A stretch of 64,000 nt of DNA, from assembly GCF_001723175.1 (NCBI RefSeq), contig NC_064652.1, positions 3,844,001 through 3,908,000 of the forward strand. Direction: 5' to 3'. This DNA is from Penicillium oxalicum. Taxonomy: Eukaryota > Ascomycota > Eurotiomycetes > Eurotiales > Aspergillaceae. Under the pieces are notes generated by a model. The model ran no database searches, had not been told where the DNA came from, and saw only the letters and a program-made list of their open reading frames with translations. A program made the translations under genes and the position numbers. Numbering within the stretch: the first letter of the stretch is position 1; each line of letters opens with the position of its first letter. Below are positions 44,539 to 57,800 of this stretch, in pieces.

Positions 44539-47500
44539 CGTGATAAAATACAAGAAGCTATTTTGACAATATAATGCAATGAACCGGATTAGTTGGGAGA
44601 TTCACAATTCCAAGTCTGGAAAAAGTTGAGCTTCGGGATGAAAAATTCATCGATGGATATGTACTGTAGCTTTCTGCAAAGCTTATTTCGATCCATGTAC
44701 CCAAATTGGCCCAAATTACTTGCCAATGAAATCATAGGATGTGACATTGCTGGGTACCTGCACCCTCTGAGCAGCCAAACTCTGTTTACCCTGCCAATGC
44801 AATACCGCGAAACTTTGTCTAATTCAACTGAATATATGGCTCTTGAATGATCTGACAGTCTGTCAGAACGGGGTACCGAATGATAGGAAATTATCAAACC
44901 TTCTTCTAGGCATGATTATCGCCGCTGGTTTAAGGATACGGTCGCATTTAACATACAAGCCATGTCGACCGAGATGCAGCTCTATGGATGGCTTAATGAG
45001 CATTGGGGGTGGGGTGGGTGATATGTATAGTAAACAATATCTCGGTAGACTCAATGTGACCGTCTTCAAACTCAGAGAAAAAAAAAGAAACAGCTTGCCT
45101 AAGGAATGCCCCTATTGTGTACCACTACCACTGCCCTAGCCCCTCGACCTCAGACCTGAGGTATTTCGTTGCCACAATGGCCATACTGCAAGAAAGAAAA
45201 ATCTCTGTCGGGAATTTCCCGACGTGTGAAACCACCTGGGAAGGTGCTGGAATCACGGTCATCCAAGTTAGCCATTAGGCTGGAATCTTTCCAAGCTCAC
45301 AATCAATGCGATTCATCTGCAAAAGTGTTCACGAGTGGCTAAGTGCGGCTTCAGTCGGGTAATTCCAGGCGTGCTGGCTGCCGCCAGGGCGCCATGACAA
45401 TTCCAAGGCGCAAAGAAGAAAGACGGGAAAAGAACACCGGTGTATTTTTTAGGGAGGAGAGTGGATCATTTCTATTTTGACGGAATCAGTGTCGAATCGT
45501 CGGATTCTGTGGCGGCCATGCAAGAGAAATGTCCGTCAAGTCGGCTACGATCCCGTTTTCATAACAACGTCCCCGAGCCGAATGTCTCATAAGCACATTT
45601 GAACGGCAGCGAGAAAAGATTTCCCAATAAACGGTCAATCCCTCTCAAGGCGCAGAAGCTGTCGAGCAGGCGATGTATTTTTTGACGCAAAGTTGATCGT
45701 TATTAGTCGACGAGAGACCCCTGAAGGGCTTCCAATATCCTCCAGCCCACAGCAACTACATTTTCATGCATAGAAGAACTACAGCACTCGTTTGGGACCC
45801 ACTGGCCAAACACGAGCTTGTCCTATCGTATGAAACATCACCCCGCTTGCGTTTTTCCATTGCACATTTTTTTGAAGATAGGTTACATATTAATTCGTAC
45901 ATTGAGGTCGACTTGAGGAAGGAGAGATTGACGGCTCCTACATCAATCGATATCACTGTAGAGAGAACTGAGAACGGTAAGAGATGGGATGCCATAATGT
46001 ACATGTGTTGTTGATGGTGCCTGTAGATTGAATCAGAAGACTAGGCCTACCTAATCGCTGGCAGTATCTCGATGATATTTCCCTGGTGGGCCTGGCTTGT
46101 CAGCGCAAAGTGACGCGGCTTTTATCTGTGTCATTTCGGTTAACGATGGGATGGCTTGATTCCAAACTCGGTACAAGAGGGTTTAGTACCCGCCAAGGCG
46201 GACATTCATGGGTATCGACACCACCGCCCAATGGTCCCCCATGACTATTCTCCGGTGCTGTCTGTTATTCTCGACAATGTCTCGAGATCAATGCTTTGTC
46301 CCAGTCCAGTGCACCCATTGACTCTTTCAAATCGACCACAGAAATTCAGACGTTTCGACAGTCGATTACCAAGCCCATCAATGGTGTGCTACTTACATAA
46401 GTCGGCACGTCGAACCTAGGTCGTATAGTACTGCTTATCCACGTCTTATGCTGCGGGTATATGGTATGCAGAAGATCGGCTCATGCAGACGAAATGCCAA
46501 TCCATGATTGACTGATTAAAAACATCTTCAAAGTGAAGATCAGCTGCCTGGGCCGTGTTAGAGGCGCTCAACTATCCAGGTAATATGTCCCGAACGGGAA
46601 TCAACGACTCTGGCATGCAGCGTTGCAGGTCCTGCAAGGGGCCAGCCCGCCCACGTGGGGGGAAGACTCTTCGTGCGGCACACTTTCCTCCGCGGGACTG
46701 ACAAGGAAAGTGGTCGTGCGCACGCTTCGTACTAATCAGGCGCAGGTCCGGAGATTGAATTATGAACTGCGGGTTGACCGAATTTTTCCCTCCTCCGGTC
46801 GGTCAAAACGGGGTTTTGTCTGGGGCGTATGCCCAAGATCAAGACACCAAATCCAATAACACTCAAAGTCCAGGCATATGCAATCAATATACAAAGTCAT
46901 GGACTGGAAATAGCTCGGCCCCTCGCCCCAAACTCCACCAAAATGCGGGATGGCCTCTGAAAAGAGATTTCCACTCTGCCGCTTCCGCAGTGGATGCCTG
47001 AGCAGCCGACCAGCGTTGTGAAGTGGTTTCAAGAGAAGGAGGCCAAAATAAAACACTCGACGCAAAGGCATCCCAGTGTCAAGGATCTTCTGCGCCATTC
47101 TCGGAAGACAGAAAATATGATTCACGGTAATGAGTATTTACCATGGCGTTCCTTCTTCAGTCTACACCATCACCTGCATGTACTCCTTTGTTCATTCTCA
47201 TTTCCTATCTCCCAGTTGCCAGTTGCCCGTTGAGACTGGACAGTTGGACACGTGATGTGCCAAGCGCCCCAGGCATTCAGATTCGGAGTTCTGGGCTTCA
47301 GGCCATTCCCATCTGGCTGCAAGCGGAAATCTCATCTCCGCCACACTCAGCCTCGCCCCCTCGTCGGCCCATCAGTCATTAGAGCCCAGTTTGAGACCAT
47401 GGATCGTTCTACATATGCACTTGTTCTATCGAGATGAGTGAGGCGTAACGCCCCTGACGTCGTCGTCGCGGGAAGGTCTTGGGTATGGGGCGCCGAGCTG

Positions 47501-50500
47501 GGGAGACGTTCAATGCGGAGAATTTGGAGAAAGCTTTGTGCAGCTTCTCCTCTGTGGCCTGGGTCAGGGGGGACTGTACCACTATAGTGCGTTACTGGCT
47601 GATGAACACTCGACGCACTTTGTGTCAATAATGTATCCGCAGTCTGTGGTCTTGGATCCTCTTTTTTTCATTGCCTTCTTTTCTTTGGCCTTATCTCCCT
47701 GTTGAGGTCCTTTTTCCCTTTCCCCTCATTTTTCTGCCGTCTCCCCCGACTCTGACCGTCTTCCAAGCCGGAGACACGGTTCCTCGACTCCGCTTCCGTC
47801 CACCAGCGATAGTGACTTCCTAAACAGGCATCCTAACCCCCTCTCTCGACCGACGCTGCGGCAAATTGCAGGTTGTCCGTCCAGACATGGTCGGACCCAA
47901 TGGTGGCCGGGCCCGTGGGGCGGAGGAGTGGGCGGATGACCGTGCATCGATGTACACCCTCCTATTCTTCCCCTGTCGTACAACAGCCGGGAATCGATCG
48001 TTGCGATGTGACACTCTCAGCGGGAAAAGCGCTTGATCTCCTGGCTGAAGCTCATCTCCTGCGCTTCCTATCTATGGATGTACTCTTTTCCCTCTTTCCC
48101 ACCTCTGTTTGACCCCTTATCTTTTCCCTATTTTTCCTATCTGACCATTCTTCTTTCTCCACGAACCGTGGGTGCTTTTGTTTTTCTCGTCAGCCGGTTA
48201 GTGCCAAACCTCGCGCCTCGGTCCACGGCCCTCGGCTCGTCGTCCGTTGGTCGCCGGAAGTGGCTTATTGGCTCGTCGAACCCCGGTCGGCGAATGAGAT
48301 TAGTTCACCTAGGGTTGTGGCCAAGGTGCCAAAAAGCAAGAAAAAGAATTTTAAAAAAAAATAAAACAAGAAAGAAGAGCAAAAGAGGATCGCAACGAAG
48401 AGGGGGAAAAAAGCAAGCGAGCAAGAAGAAAAAGGTCTTGCCAAGCGACAGGCAACAGGATGACTTTCATCGCACAGGAACCCATACGCCTCCGCCAGCA
48501 TTGGACCCTCGTGGTCAGCCACGCTGGAGTGACGTCAATGATCGTTGGCCATGTGTTTTTTTCTTTTCTCCTCTCGCATGGTACAACATCCTCTGGCGGT
48601 TATAGCGACATCCTACAATCACTAGTACATATTCGTCGCGCATAGGGTTACGCTACCTACCTCTGTTCTCTACAACCGGACTCCTCAACGATGGTAAGGA
48701 TCATATTTCCCGTAAGAAGCTCATGGAGTTCAATGGGTCGAAGACGGCATGTTTGTCAAAGACCCCTTCGATCCCATTGAATCTTTCAAGTGCCCCTCCC
48801 ATCCCGATTGGACCCTGACCGGCCAAGATCAGCCACTTGGACGCCTGCAACTGCAAGGGAGGTCCCCATCACGCGAGTCGCGGGTCGGGTTGGTTTGATT
48901 GTAGCTGGTGCACTGGTGGCACACACCTCCGTGGCTACCAACCGAAGAGTCTTCCGGGGTACAATACAATACAATTGACAAAGACACACCTCTTGGTTCC
49001 GTTGATCCAGTACCTCCTACGACCGTGGGAGTAGAGCTTGCGATTGACTGTCGTTCTCGAGCCATGAATAATACACACTGTCAGAGCTTCCCTTGATCCA
49101 TCTCAATCGGCGCAAGTCTCGTACATCTCCTGGATCCTGAGCGCTGCGAAGATTGGAAAATATCCACTGAAAGAACGAGATCGCGCCCAACCACGTACGT
49201 ACTGCATTTGATTGGTGAGTACTGATCATTTCTGACTGAGTCCTTCCAAGCTAGCGGGACAATCTTCATAGTCGCGAACGAGTCTCTCCCGAGTATCTGA
49301 GTATTAGATTCACTCCCCCTCCCCGTTTTGTTTTCTTTCTTTTTCTTTCTCAAAACACTTTACAAACAGACTTTATCCCGGCTGAATTGATATTGACTGC
49401 GCTTACATCCTAGTCTGGTTGCCCTGTAGGTGCTCGTCTCTCCTCGACTTGGGCCTTCAACAGTCCAGGAAGAGAATCCGAGGGCAGTCTCATTTGCACC
49501 GTCCTGTCTCGGACCCCACTTCTCCACCCACTTTTTCCCTTTCCTGCCCCTCCCCCTGCCAACCATCGGGCTCGGCGCTAGTGCGGAAACGGAACATCCA
49601 TGATAAAGGGACCGTTTTGACTGGATAGCCGACTGGCCAATCGATTGGTCGAACCTTGACTGGTGGGGCAGTACATGTGGAGTCTCACTTGATGAGGACC
49701 CATCCCGGGACTCTACTCTCATTGGCGGTTGATCAGCTTGAGCCCGTAATTTCCCATGAAACCCGCGTCTTCCCCCCCCATCCGAACCCAAATCCGGTCC
49801 CAGACTCAGCTGGACGGGGACTCGTACATCCATTCGGGCTTAGTGCCTCGCGGGCTCAACTACTCACGGTGGACGAAGAGTAGTCGCTTTAGAGTGCGGC
49901 GCCATGAGCTTTTCGGATGAGGGCGCTGCACACCGAGCTCCTCACGTTGGCTCTTTGGGGGTCGTGCAGTAGTCAGCGCAATCATCTCCCATCCGTCTCG
50001 TCCACGATTTGTTTTAAATCCCACCTTTCCCCGGCCAACCCGCACTTTTCGGATTGGAAGAAAGGAAGAAAAAAAAATACACACACATCCACACACCCAC
50101 GCCAAAGATTCCTCTTCTGTGTTTCGAGCCGCTTGAATACTCGCGCAAAGGTTGACGGCCGTCTGCCTTTTTGATCTTCTCCCTCTCTGCTCCCCTTTCC
50201 CTCCTCTCATCATTCTCATCCCCTCGCAACATTGTCCCAGGTCTCATCGTATACCCGGTGCTAGGCCCCTTTGTATTTGACCCAGTAGCGTGTCATTCAG
50301 CCCCTACGAGGATCTCGTAACCCCCGGCGATCCTTTTCCATTCCATTGGTTGGACGATCTTCGGACTGCTATCGCAACCGTGATAGCCCTCTTTATTTCA
50401 ATCTCTTCAGGTTGAATGCCCTCGACGATCATCACGACACCCAGTGTTGGACCGTCGTCTCTTTTCTCGCCGGCCAAAGAACCGAATTAGTTCTCCCCCA

Positions 50501-50912
50501 AGCGACTGTTGACCCAGCGAAAAAAAAAAAAAAAAACTTTCCCATTGCAGCAATCATCTCGACCGCAACTTCTCCTGTCCCAGCGCGCAACCGTTTGAAC
50601 CATCCATTGCACCTTGCTTCCAAACGGATCGATCTTTGAACAGTACTCCCGTTGCGCAATTGATCCAGGCCCATGCAGCTTTAAGAACGGTCATCTCCCA
50701 ATTTTGTCCGAGCGACCCATCTATCACTGACGCCCATACTCTCGTGTGCGCCACACCCGAAAGCCCTTCGAAGCTAACCTCCCACGCACCCTTTGTTTAC
50801 CAAGCGACGTGGTCCATTACCCCAGGCCACCCCTCTTGGTCTTCAAAGTATCTCTCATCCACCCAAGCAACAAGTCCACGAACGGACTTTCGTCCACGTC
50901 ATTTGAGCTATC
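44539..50912. other. Six-kilobase interval without a recognised gene, ending in a pyrimidine-rich leader
   Basis: From 44.5 to about 47.5 kb there are only short frames. From about 47.6 kb to 50.9 kb the plus strand is markedly C/T-rich, with purine-rich islands near 48335-48440 and an A run of 18 (50520-50537), and without conserved coding frames. It looks like the promoter and a long transcribed leader of the permease gene, with several short upstream ATGs. The extent of the transcript is inference. Confidence 0.45.
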
Positions 50913-53233
50913 ATGGCTTTGATGGGCTCAAAAGATAAGGACGACGTCCCAGCCCGTGTGGCCAATACCCCCGTGGGGAAAAACGAAGGCCCCGGTGATG
51001 TCCAAGAAGGTTTCTTCGCCGACAATGCCGATTCCCTCCAGCGTCATCTGGGTAACCGTCAGATTCAACTGATCGCCATCGGTGGTTCCATCGGAACGGC
51101 CCTCTTCGTCAGTATTGGAACGGGTCTGTACCATGGCGGTCCCGGCAGTCTATTCTTGGCTTTTACCATCCAAAGTATATTCCTGGCTATGATCAACAAC
51201 TGTCTGGCTGAGATGACGACGGCCTACCCCGTCAGTGGTGGCTTCATCCGTTTGGCCGGTAAATGGGTTGACGATGCACTTGGTTTCATGGTCGGCTGGA
51301 ATTTCTTGTTCGTGTTCACCATGCCCCAATCACCTTTTTTGCTGATGGGGGACACAAACGTCCGTCGGGAGTGTACCATTTCGGCGGAGAGGTTTTACAC
51401 TCACCCGCAATGTTTTCATGCTGACGGTGTGCGCGTATAGTTTCTACGAGGCTCTATTGATTCCATTTGAAATCTCTGCCTTCACCCTGGTTCTGTCCTT
51501 TTGGAGTGAACGGGTCACCGAGCCAGGCCCCGTTGCTGGAATCTGTGCCGCAGTCATCTTGTGCTACGGGTAAGGGATCCACCCCATTATCCCCCATCTT
51601 AGTTCCCCGGTTTTTTCTTTTCTCCACATATGTGGGCTCTACTCCACTTGTCACCTCAGGTCGAAGCGACCACTTTATACCTACCAATCCTTGGGAATGG
51701 CAAGCCTGAAGAGGTTCAGCCAGCTTCTTACGCCCGTTGTCCCCAAGACTTGCGAATCGTACATTGGGAAATCTAGCTAACAAACGTTTCCCGATCAGCT
51801 TCCTGAACATTTTGGCGGTTCGCGCCTACGGTGAAGCCGAGTTCTGGCTCTCCGGTGGCAAGGTCATCCTGATTTTCTCGCTCTTCTTCTTCACCTTTAT
51901 CACCATGGTGGGCGGAAACCCGCAACGTGAAGCCTACGGATTCCGCTACTGGAACAACCCAGGGGCTTTTATGGAGTATCTTGACACCGGTGCTCTGGGT
52001 CGCTTTGAAGGCTTTCTTGGGTCTTTGTGGTCGGCCGCCTTTGCCGTTGTCGGCCCCGAGTATATCTCCATGGTCGCCGCCGAGGCTCGACGCCCGCGTA
52101 TCTACATCAAGAACGCTTTCAAGACGGTCTATATCCGCTTCGGTATCTTCTTCATCGGCGGGGCGTTGGCGGTTGGAATTGTGTGCTCTGCTCGTGACCC
52201 GCGGTTGACAGCAGTTGTTATGGGGGAGACTGGCGGCTCTTCCGCCGCGGCGTCGCCGTATGTCATTGGCATGCGCAACATGGGTATCAGTATTTTCCCA
52301 TCGATTGTGAACGCGTGAGTCCTTTTTTCCCCTTCGTTTTTTCTGTCCGTGATTCATGACCTCAAAGACTTTGCTGACCATCGCCGCAGACTTCTTTTGA
52401 CCTCCATTTTCTCTGCGGGCAACACATACACCTACTGCGCCATTCGTACCCTGTACGGTCTGGCGCTCGAGGGACGCGCCCCTCGGATCTTAACTAAGAC
52501 CACGAAGAGTGGTGTGCCCATCTACTGTTTCGCCTTTGTCATGATCTTCCCGATCCTGTCATTCCTCCAGGTGTCCAACAGTTCCTCGATCGTCATTACC
52601 TGGTTTGCCAACCTCGTGACTGCTGGAGGTAAGATCCGCCTTCAATCTCCTGCCTGAATTTGTCTTTGTTTTTTTCTTTTTTTCTTTTTGTTCAGCAACC
52701 GTCTCCCTCACTCTTTATATTGATTTGCTCATATTGATGATTGCACCTCAACAGGACTGATCAATTACATCGTCATCTCAATTACTTATATCTGCTTCCA
52801 CCGAGCCTGCAAAGCCCAAGGTCTTGATCGTCGCACCTTCTCTTACTTTGCTCGTCTCCAGCCTTTCTGCGCTTACGCTGCCCTTGTCTGGATGATTTTG
52901 GTCACTATCCTCTATGGCTACCCGGCCTATAAGCCATGGAATGTCTCCACTTTCTGGTCTGACTATACCATGCAAATCGTCATTCCCCCTCTTTTCCTGA
53001 TCTGGAAGTTGCTCAAGAAGACCAAGTGGTTGAAGCCCCATGAGGTTGATCTCGTTTGGGAGCGACCGTTGATCGATGCCTACGAAGCCAGCTTCCTTGA
53101 TCCCCCCGTTGGGTTCTGGAGGGAGTTTGGCCAGATGTTCGGTTTCCGCCGCATCAAGGGTGGCAATGACAAACGCCGGGCTTCGGTACATCAACCCATC
53201 TCGGACAGTGCGTCAGACAACGTCGTGGCCTGA
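50913..53233 (+). CDS. Amino-acid permease (YAT family, APC superfamily)
   Basis: Five exons: 50913-51307, 51441-51569, 51799-52314, 52390-52628 and 52755-53233, giving 585 residues. The N-terminal tail is hydrophilic. The first helix has the family signature RQIQLIAIGGSIGTALFVSI, then CLAEMTTAYPVSGGFIRLA, VRAYGEAEFWLSGGKVILI, and VVGPEYISMVAAEARRPR; about twelve hydrophobic segments follow the usual plan. The C-terminal tail contains the EVDL...ERP region typical of fungal members. It should import amino acids with protons at the plasma membrane. The first intron (51308-51440) uses an unusual GTTCGT donor, and intron 2 is 229 bp, long for this window. The start at 50913 is chosen as the first ATG; one at 50922 is equivalent. 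Confidence 0.93.
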
Positions 53234-54838
53234 GTCCCGAGTGTTCGAAAGGCCAAATATCTCTTAATACATTAAACTAGGCTTTGATTTTGCTTGACGA
53301 CCTTGATGTGTGCTATGGGGCTTACTGGCGTGCTTGAGATCCCATGCGTGAGTGGATTTCCCTGGCTGGATTGGCTGATAGTCTTATGATTCACTGTATG
53401 TATTATTCTTTGTTGCGACAGATTTACCAGATGAGGCGATGATTGACATTGCTTTGAGTGGACGATATTTGAGGTTCTCACCAACCCTCGATGTGAACCT
53501 GAACGACGAATGAGACGAGATACCTCTTTTTTAACATAGTTCAAGACTTTCCTGTCTCCACACCGTTTCTTCTCACTAGCTCTTGAATTCTCGCTACCGG
53601 TAGTTCAAAGAGATGTCACGATAATGAAGACGGTAAGTGTGAAAAAAAGAAACGTGAGATAGAGACAGAGGCTTCACTGGGATATGAAAAAACGCATATT
53701 CTATGACCACCAAGATATCGAGACCATAAGAAATCCTCCCTATTTGATCCTTTTCGGTCAAGGCTTTTTTTTCATCATGGTCTGATTTCTTGGCATCCGC
53801 CGGGCGCCATTTGAAGCACCAATTTCCCTCAACTAAAGACTTGAATTTGTAGGTATAATGAAGCTCTGGGTAAACGTGTAGAGAGTAAAAGGCGGTCAAA
53901 TAATTGAGAATCACCAGTCTCGTGTAAACAAATGTCTAGCTTGGCAATTTGGTATGAACTAAAAGGCTGCAGTCGTTGTACCCGATGAAGACATGCCAGC
54001 TGGGTACTGTAGACCTGCCCCAGGAGTCTACGGAAAGGGCACTGAGATTGATGGCTTCATAACGATATAAGTTCCTTACTTTGATTGTGAAAGTCTTTCA
54101 AATATTAGAAATACCGACCCTGCTGATAGAAATGCGTCAGATCCTTGCGTGACGGAGTCGGACCTTGTTCCCAAAGTGAAGGGAGTTGACGGTAGATTGA
54201 AAACGAACCTTGGTCTCTTCGCTCATAAAGTGCCAAGAATCATCAGTCGGCGAGAAGTAAGCCGAAGGCGGGAAAATTCATCAAAAGGGACCAAGATGGA
54301 AACTTCGAGAAGCTGAAGACACAAGAAAGGCTTTGAAACTGGATTGGGATTGTGGTCTTGATGCCTAGATCACTAGGAACTTGGAATTCACGACCTCGCG
54401 GGTCAGTTTTAATCGGCTGAAATGACACTGTTTGGTTAATTTTTGATGAAGGATTGGCGCATTGTAAGTAGATGGAGGAGGATCTGGAGCGTTGTACCAC
54501 AAGCCGAGGCAGTGACCTCTATTCGGTAATTGGGCTGAGAACAGCCCTTCTTCAATGTGGTTCATTCAATCTTGAAAGGTCATGGTCATGTCCATTAGGC
54601 TACTGATGTCTTTCGCTAGGTGGTATAGGTAGCCTTCATTTCGGAGAACGAGCTGTCTACAATTGTCCAGATAGCAAATTTACAATTTGACAGGGAAGTT
54701 CTGAAAAGGTTTCCATAGAAATAATAAATGAATGCGATTGATTTAAAATAGTCACAAGAACAACGCGAAATACATGAATTTCAAAGAGACAAGGACGAAA
54801 TGAAAAGAAAAATTAGATCCCGAAATCTTTCTCACAAA
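53234..54838. other. Convergent intergenic region between permease and NRPS
   Basis: 1.6 kb between two gene 3' ends. Nothing recognisable. Confidence 0.6.
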
Positions 54839-57800
54839 CTAGGATAGAATCTGCACCATCGCATCCAGGGTAGAATGCTGCACGAGTGTTTCAAGCGCAA
54901 CACCGCGACCGATGCCCTTAGCGTGCAATTCACTTGCCAATTGCGCCATCTGCACCAAATCACCACCCAAGCGGAAGAAATCCGCATCACCATCCTCAAG
55001 GTTGACGACAGAATTAGCCTTGGACAGGCAAGTTTGCCAGGCATCCTGAATATCCGCACGACGACTGTTCTTCACGACAGGAGGGGCGCCAATATCCGCA
55101 GGAACAAGAGGAATCATCGCAGTGGTCATCGACCTTTCATTGACCTTGAATTTTTCAAGAGGCACCACAGCCCACAATTGCAGTAACTCACTCAGCTGAT
55201 CGACCAGGAGCTCCGCGGCAAATGGCGACATGACCTTGCATGAGGTGAGTAGGTCCAGATCAACGTAACCATCGATTGTAGGAGTTGACAATACGGAGAC
55301 GTCGGTCAGGTCAAGGTCAGCGCCGAGGAAGCCAGGCTTGTACATGTCAGCATCGTTGGGGCCGAGTGGGACGTCGCGGTCGGGTTCAATGTTCTGATGC
55401 TGTACAACACTGCTGAAATGGGTCCAGCTGGGCCAGTTGGTGCAGTCACGGATAATTTGACGGAATCCGAGAGATTCATGAGCAAGACCAGAGACTTGTT
55501 GTGCTTGCTGTGCAAGAAGGAATTCAAGGACCGTCTGGCCAGGCTTCAGAGAAGCACGCACAGGTACGACGTTGAGGCATGGTCCGACAACATTCTCAAT
55601 GTCAGGCAGAGTCGTTGCGGAACGATTGGCTGTGGTTTGTCCGAATGTGACATCGCTGGAAGCAGACAGGCGTGCCAACAGGATAGCCCAGGCGGATCGG
55701 AGTACGGTGGCAGGGGTAATTCCATGTTGGCGTAGGGACACTACCGGGACCTGGCGACGTGTGACATGAACGACGCGATCATGAGCCTCGTCACGAAGAG
55801 CAGGCTTTGAGTGTGCCACAAATCGCGTTTCAGTCGCACCGTTAAGCAGGGAGCGCCAGTATGAGCGCGTTGCGTCGAGATTCGCGGGTTTCGTGGCCCT
55901 GAGGAACTGCGTGAATGATGAAATTCTGGGAAGTGCCTCGCCATGGCAGGCCCGCTGGAGGCAGTCCCAAAGAGTAGGAAGAGACACTCCGTCATATTGA
56001 GCATGGGACAAGCGCATGAGCAGTCGGTGAGAATGTCCACTGGGATGCACTGCGAGTACAAACTCGACCAAAGGTTTGGAGAGGTTCAGTTCTTGAGCAA
56101 GTCCATCCTCGTACAGGCTTTGTGTGAAGCCAGCAAAGTCGGCAGTCGACTCCACTCGGAAAGAAGGCTTCAATTTGTTCAGCACAACTTGCCAGAAGCG
56201 GCCTTCATGCGCCACGAAGACAGTGCGAAGAATGTCAAATTGCTGAACCAAATCATGACATCCCTTGCGTAAGCGCTCGGCATCACCAGATCCAGGACCG
56301 TCGAAGAAGAACCAATTCAGCATCCAACGCGATTTGCTCAGGTGGCCCACCAAAGCGAGGTCTTGGAAGTCAGTTGTATGTTCAACAGCTTCAACAGCAG
56401 CTGCATCAACGCCAGCCTTCTGTGCCAGGGCCTCAAGAAGAACCAAGTCAGTTGCAGGGGCAAGCGCCATCTTTGAATGGAAGTCTGACGTTGGTGTCTC
56501 CGAGCCAGGAGTGAGCGGCATCAGAGCCTGCAGGTGGGAAGCCAAGTCAGCCAAGACAGGGTAGTTGAAAATGTCAGCCACACTGAGACTAATTTGAGCG
56601 CTGCGGGCCCGACTAGCCATTTTCATTGCGAGAATGGAGTCACCACCCAGGGTGAAGAAGGTGTCATCGGCACCAATGCTTTGCACGTCGAGTGTGAGAA
56701 CATCGGCCCAAAGATCTGCAAGCTGCTGCTGGAGATAAGTCGTCAGTGGCTTCTTTTCTGTGCGACCCGAAAGAGCAAAGTCACGTAGTTGGTCGTCTGT
56801 GAGTAGGTTGACAGCTCGTGCGAGGAGTTTTCTGTCGGTCTTTCCAGCCGCATTGGTAGGCATGAAGCGCAGAGGGATGAAAAGAGTCGGTATCATCCAG
56901 TGAGGGAGTCTAGAACGAAGCGCAGCTTGTAGGCTAGCCAAGGTGGATTGAATTTCAGGGTTGAGATCGCGTGCAAGGGTGGCAAGGTCAAGGTTTGGCA
57001 CAAATGCAGACTCTTGGTAGATGAATGCAACTAGCATCTTTTGGTTCTTGCGATTCGCCAGCGTAACGCTGTCGACCATATTCAAATAGTCACCAAGTTC
57101 AAGATGAATGTGATGTTCAATTTCGCGTGGCTCGATACGCCGACCGTAGATCTTGACTTGGGTATCAGCACGACCAAGATACTCAATGCTGCCATCTGGC
57201 AAGAAACGTGCCAGATCACCAGTTCGATAGACGCGCGAGCAACCCGCGTGAATGCCTAGCTTTTCGCGCCATGCGATATTTTGATGGAAAGCTGCGCTGT
57301 TGGCTTTTTCGTTGTTCAAGTACCCGGATGACAAGATAGGTCCGCAAACAATGAGCTCGCCGACACAGCCCACTGGTGTTAGCCGATTGATGTCACTGGG
57401 CTCCGCGATCACAAGGTGACATCCCACAGGTCGACCAATGTTTGTGCAACTGTCGTCAGGCCGTTTGAAGGAACCTGCGGCACACCAGACTGATGCTTCA
57501 CTTGGACCGTAAGCATTGATCAAGTTGGGCACTTTGCCAGACCAAATGCGCAGATTCTCCTCCGTGGGAGCTTCTCCACTGAGGACCAGTGTCTTCAGAA
57601 GCCCTTTGATGCTGGCAGGTTCGACCAGACTAGCCACAGTGGGTGTCAAACAGGCCCAATTTGCACCAAGACGGGAGATGGCACCGGCTAAGTCATTAAG
57701 ACGGTCTTGCTCGGAGAGCACACACAAGGTAGCTCCGAGTGTCAGTGGTGCAAAGGTCTCTGCGTAACTGATGTCAAAGGTGTATGCGGCAAACTGCAAC

